A DNA stretch of 10,000 nucleotides, from assembly GCA_015478945.1 (NCBI GenBank), contig JABUQX010078570.1, positions 1 through 10,000 of the forward strand, read 5' to 3'. The position numbers and the translations under genes are program-made. This document shows, piece by piece, positions 6,492-10,000 of the stretch. The notes under the pieces are model-generated. The model saw nothing but the letters and a program-made list of their open reading frames with translations, did no database searches and was not told the origin of the DNA. This stretch comes from Trachelipus rathkii. Its lineage: Eukaryota; Arthropoda; Malacostraca; Isopoda; Trachelipodidae. Within the stretch, counting starts at the first letter, position 1. Every line of letters starts with the position of its first letter.

Positions 6492-7865
6492 AAACTTATA
6501 TGTTTGATTGTTTTTATTTATTTAATGTTCTTTTTATTGGAAATTATATGTTATACACCTGAAAACTTGTTTTACTGTCCCTTTATGTACGCTTTGTTGT
6601 TTAAGATGTTGGGGCTGGCTGTTTATTCGTGCAACCGTTGTGTGTTAAGTATGTTATGTTCATAGTTTAGCTTTACAGAGAATAAAAACTTTACTTTGTT
6701 TGTCTTTATCCATTAGGTATTATGCTGGTTAGGTTAGGTTATGCTAAATTTTTTGTTAAATATTACTATGTTAATGTAAAATTAACATTGTCGTGTTGGA
6801 GATATGTTTGATAAAGTACGAATGGATTATGTTTTTGTGAGTCTTGTTAGTTACTTTTACTGTTGATAAGTTTGGATCTTTGTTAATGTTAGCAGTTTAT
6901 TCTTGCTTAAGATGTGTCAGGCTTGTCGTAATATATTATATTCTTAGTTCTGGCCATGTTACGGTGGCTTTATTAATGTGAAAACTTTGTTACGTTAGCA
7001 TACTTTCGGTTGGTCGTATATAATTACGCAAAGGTTAGGTAGTTTTTTTTTTTAAATATTTCCAATGTTATGTAAAATTAACATTGTTATGTTAGAGACA
7101 TGCTTGAGCAAGTGTGAATAAGTTACGTTTTTGAATGTTATGTTAGTTACTTTACTGTTGTTAAGGGTGAAACTTTGTTAACGTTGACTGTTTATTCTTG
7201 CTTAAGATGTGTTAGGTTTGTCGATTGTGGGTTATATTCATAGTTCAGATGATGATAAGTAAGCTTTATTAATGTGATGTTACTGTGTCAGTGTAAGGTT
7301 AACGTTAATATGATAGAGATATGCTTGAAAAAGTAAGAATAGGTTACGTTTTGTGTGCCGTGTTAGTTACTTTACTGTTGTTAAGTGTGGAACTTTGTTA
7401 ATGTTGACTGCTTATTCTTGCTTAAGATGTGTTAGGTTTGTCTTTGTACATTATTTTCTTAGTTCATGTTACGTCATGTTAGCTTTATTGATGAGGAAAC
7501 CTTATTATGTTAAGTCATATTCGTTGATCATGGTATGATAATTAATCATGTGTGTATTTTTGTTAAATGTTTACTTGTGACAGTGTAAGGTTAACGATAA
7601 TATGTTAGAGATATGCTTGACAAAGTGTGAATAGGGTACGTCTTTGGATGTTATGCTAGTTACTTTACTGTTGTTAGGTGTAGAACTTTGTTTAACGTTT
7701 AACCGTTTATTCCTGTTTAAGATGTGTCAGGTTTGTCGTTGTGTATTATATTCATAGTTTAGATGATGCTAAGTAAGTTTTATTAATGTGAAAACTTTGT
7801 TACGTTGACATATATTGATTGATCTTTGTATAAAGAACTTGATTTTATGTTATGTTTATCCAAAA
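6492..7865 (+). repeat. B degenerate tandem array, right arm (~300-bp units)
   Basis: The landmark AAGATGTGTCAGG-like motif recurs at about 6603, 6909, 7204, 7424 and 7719, giving periods near 306, 295, 220 and 295 bp, the mirror image of the left array including its short unit. GATATGCTTGA-like motifs recur at about 6800, 7091, 7317 and 7610. AT-rich throughout, with many GTTATGTTAG and GTTACTTTACTGTTG steps. The open frame at 7353-7538 is a product of the repeat and is not called. Confidence 0.85.
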
Positions 7866-8474
7866 TGATACTCGAAATGTGACTTGAATCAATAGATCAA
7901 TAGATCAATAGATCAAGGATGGACAGGAGGGAGGCGGGATGGTGGCTGGATGGAGGTTTGATTTACTGATTTACTGCTTTAGGGTATGTAAAACGTTACA
8001 ATTTTAGTAAAAAATATGACCTTAATCAATAGATCAATAGATCAATAGATCACAACTGGACAGGAGGGTGACAGGATGGTAGATGGATGGTGTTTGATTT
8101 ACTGATTTACTGCTTTAGGGTATGTAAAACGTTAAAATTTTAGTAAAAAATATGACCTTAATCAATAGATCAATAGATCACAACTGGACAGGAGGGTGAC
8201 AGGATGGTAGATGGATGGTGTTTGATTTACTGATTTACTGCTTTAGGGTATGTAAAACGTTACAATTTTAGTAAAAAATATGACCTTAATCAATAGATCA
8301 ATAGATGGATGGTGTTTGATTTACTGATTTACTGCTTTAGGGTATGTAAAACGTTACAATTTTAGTAAAAAATATGACCTTAATCAATAGATCAATAGAT
8401 CACAACTGGACAGGAGGGTGGTTGGATAGTGGTTTGATTTAGTGATTTACTGCTTTAGGGTATGTAAAAAACGT
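7866..8474 (+). repeat. A tandem array, right arm (five units)
   Basis: Units end at about 7995, 8132, 8260, 8354 and 8474, each closing with GGGTATGTAAAACGT or a close variant. Lengths are about 130, 137, 128, 94 and 120 bp. The 94-bp unit lacks the CACAACTGGACAGG part. Each full unit runs from AATATGACCTTAATCAATAG through 2-4 copies of the 8-mer ATCAATAG, a G-rich stretch and (GATTTACT)2, to the closing motif. The innermost unit is the most diverged. Confidence 0.92.
7918..7956 (+). other. G-rich tract in the innermost right A unit
   Basis: A dense series of GG and GGG runs (GGACAGGAGGGAGGCGGGATGG then more GG doublets). It could form two-layer G-quadruplexes. Weaker versions of the tract occur in the other A units. 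Confidence 0.6.
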
Positions 8475-8972
8475 AAATTTGTAAGTTATAAACAAAAAGA
8501 ATAAGAAATTTTATTTATTTATTTATTTATTTATTTAATTTTTTTTTTCTTGATGGTTCTGAAACCATTATTTTCGAAATCTACAGATCCAATAACATAT
8601 ATAAGCACATCAATATTGTTGTTATACGGACTGGTTTTATAACTCGGTACGCGCAGTTGCGCTCCAGCCAGCCGGTGCCGGGAGCCACTCATCAGATGCT
8701 ATAACCACTTCTTTCCAGAAAATTACACTCTGAATCCTCTCACCAAATTTCAAAAAATTACGAACACTTCGATTTTTTAAGGGGGGTGGGGTCCCCTTTG
8801 GGGGACCCACGGGGACGTAACATCGTCCATGACTAGGGTACCTCCCCATCTAACAACCCTCCAAATTTTAACCCGATACGATAACTCTAACCCATGTAGA
8901 TATATATTGGACTCAGAGGCTGAGCCGGAGCCGGAGTCGGAGTTGGGGCCGAAGTTGGAGCACAAGACACCT
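8475..8972 (-). repeat. Middle module, right copy
   Basis: Mirror of 1521-2023: (ATTT)n at about 8512-8537, the ATGGTT/AACCAT inverted repeat, the GGGTCCCC-TTTG-GGGGACCC hairpin at 8789-8808, and a shorter GAGCCG/GAGTCG hexamer run at 8921-8945. The part matching the left 24-base palindrome (about 8645-8690) is rearranged, so that palindrome is not conserved. No gene is called; short open frames here come from the hexamers and do not match the left arm in extent. Confidence 0.7.
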
Positions 8973-8973
8973 C

Positions 8974-9004
8974 GAAATTGAGATCACTTCGTGATCTCAA
9001 TTTC
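8974..9004. other. 14-bp perfect hairpin, right copy
   Basis: GAAATTGAGATCAC, loop TTC, exact reverse complement; mirror of 1488-1518. Confidence 0.88.
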
Positions 9005-9008
9005 TTCG

Positions 9009-9071
9009 AAGTAATAATAATAATAAATAATAATAATAATAATAATAATAAAAATAATAATAATAATAATA
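9009..9071. repeat. (TAA)n microsatellite, right arm
   Basis: An imperfect TAA/AAT tract, mirror of the left (ATT)n block and slightly shorter. Confidence 0.95.
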
Positions 9072-9390
9072 TGTAAGGGAGGTGTGGAGGGATGTGTGTG
9101 TGCGCGCTCGCGCACTGACGTAATCTCGTCTGCGACGAGATTACGTCATCACGCTCGAACCTAACTCTCGTTAGGCTTAACTCAATCTCGGGTTTGGAAA
9201 GCCAAAAGGGTATAAACGCGGGCGTAGCGGCTACGCTCTCGGGGGTGACCCCCCTCTATATACATGCCACCGACTTGAAATTTACACGGATTCGAGCTTA
9301 TCCCATACATAGATTATATTCCAAGTTTGAAGCAAATTTCTCTTATACTTTTTGAGAAAAAGCTGTAGGCGCTCAAACTGTCCCGCACTA

Positions 9391-9393
<3 letters not shown>
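9072..9393 (-). repeat. Terminal module, right copy
   Basis: Near-identical inverted copy of 1083-1410. The hairpin set is kept at 9116-9148, 9160-9175, 9222-9236 and 9241-9253. Compared with the left it lacks one GCGCGAG step and differs at a few single positions. It ends at ...GTCCCGCACTACT before (TA)n; the left end reads one T longer (AGTAGTTGCGGGAC). Confidence 0.75.
9116..9148. other. 15-bp perfect hairpin with CRE-like ends, right copy
   Basis: TGACGTAATCTCGTC, spacer TGC, exact reverse complement. It keeps the same stem as the left copy. Confidence 0.85.
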
Positions 9394-9461
<68 letters not shown>

Positions 9462-9551
9462 ATTTATATATTATATATATATTTATATATATATAATATA
9501 TATATATATATAATATATAATATTAATTATATATAATATATATATATATAA
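9393..9551. repeat. (TA)n block abutting the right end of the element
   Basis: Pure TA for about 60 bp, then TA with ATTTAT and AATAT interruptions. It is the right-hand counterpart of the block at 937-1082. Confidence 0.93.
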
Positions 9552-9668
9552 TTTTCCAGAGGGTGGAGTCGGAGTCGGAGTCGGAGTCGGTAATTTTGCA
9601 AAAGGGTGGAGTCCGGGAGTCGGAGTCGTAATTTTCAAGAAGTCTGAGTCGGAGTCGGAGTCGGTTAA
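9551..9668 (+). repeat. Three-unit repeat with GAGTCG hexamers
   Basis: Three copies of a roughly 40-bp unit, each an AATTTT lead-in followed by a GGAGTC/GAGTCG run (9564-9590, 9607-9628, 9645-9664). The second and third units have small changes. The hexamer is the same as that in the middle modules of the arms, but the surrounding sequence is not. Confidence 0.85.
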
Positions 9669-10000
9669 ATTTTTGTATAAAATGTGTCTGATTGTTCTGA
9701 TATTGAATATTAATTTTATATAACTTTATTCAAGTGGTATTTAGCATTATATACATAAAATTAAGTGAAATAATGCATAATGGAGTAAGTGTAGATTTTA
9801 TATTAAAGAAAAAACGCTTTAAAAACTTTTCTATAAAACGACAGCTCTATTTTAAAAAAAATGATAGGCCTAAGAAATTACTCAATTGGAATGTGATTTC
9901 AAATTAAGTATTTGGCAAATATAATGTAAACAAGCTTTTCATACAAATAAAAAGGTACGTATTATAATTATTAAAATATGTTTTCGAATGTTTTCCGTTA
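9669..10000. other. Right-edge AT-rich sequence, no gene
   Basis: Non-repetitive AT-rich DNA with poly(A/T) runs. No open frame, RNA gene or repeat was recognised on either strand. Confidence 0.55.

Larger units (their letters stand above)
5749..9393 (-). mobile_element. Right arm of giant inverted repeat
   Basis: Inverted counterpart of 1083-4853, 3,645 bp long. It includes codons 19 to the end of the intact PC4-like gene, its 3' flank, the B array, the A array, the middle module and the terminal module, in that order outward. Homology starts at 5749 within the gene and ends at the (TA)n junction. Its A units are cleaner and more alike than those on the left. With the left arm and an 895-bp spacer it would make a single 8.3-kb stem-loop structure. 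Confidence 0.85.

Noticed and set aside
6724..6740. GGTTAGGTTAGG, like the arthropod telomere repeat TTAGG (mirror at about 3859-3870)
   Set aside because: Only about two repeats, embedded in B units rich in GTTAGG-like steps; too short to call telomeric.
7353..7538. 61-codon plus-strand frame in the right B array
   Set aside because: It lies within degenerate repeats and other units do not keep the frame open.
7866..8474. Regularly spaced repeats that could suggest a CRISPR array
   Set aside because: Units are contiguous tandem repeats without unique spacers, and the setting is eukaryotic.

Overview
This is a stretch of eukaryotic, almost certainly animal, repeat DNA. There are no bacterial-style operons or ribosome binding sites. 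It is rich in (TA)n, (ATT)n and GAGTCG-type microsatellites and carries a decayed LINE reverse-transcriptase tail with the LRWFGHVERM signature. A marine invertebrate, perhaps a crustacean, fits best, but that taxonomic call is inference.

Layout: 1-1082 is left flank: an anonymous leader, a (TA)n block, a degenerate antisense LINE fragment (about 540-930) and a second (TA)n block. From 1083 to 9393 the window is one giant imperfect palindrome. The left arm is 1083-4853, the spacer 4854-5748 and the right arm 5749-9393. From outside to inside each arm holds a hairpin-rich terminal module of about 320 bp, a trinucleotide microsatellite, a roughly 500 bp middle module, five ~130 bp tandem units (A), about five ~300 bp degenerate units (B) with one short ~225 bp unit at the mirrored place, and a copy of one protein gene pointing outward. 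The spacer holds an extra A-B block in right-arm orientation, so the intact gene has A/B repeats on both sides. 9394-10000 is right flank: (TA)n, a three-unit GAGTCG repeat, then AT-rich DNA.

Only one gene looks intact: a 205-residue protein at 5695-6312 (+). It has one clear and one weaker segment resembling the PC4/Sub1 single-stranded-DNA-binding fold. Its mirror copy (4294-4853, minus) lacks the first 18 codons and has an in-frame stop and a frameshift. No transposase, integrase, polymerase or capsid gene is visible, so the element is either non-autonomous or mobilised in a way not visible here. The architecture (very long inverted repeats built of tandem subrepeats, bounded by (TA)n) is closest to foldback-type transposable elements. 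The element family was not recognised. A private working label would be 'foldback-like element with a PC4-like gene'.

The arms match very closely in the gene core and the terminal modules, but are much more indel-rich in the A/B repeats. Some single-base indels look like long-read consensus errors, so the fine state of reading frames should be treated with care.
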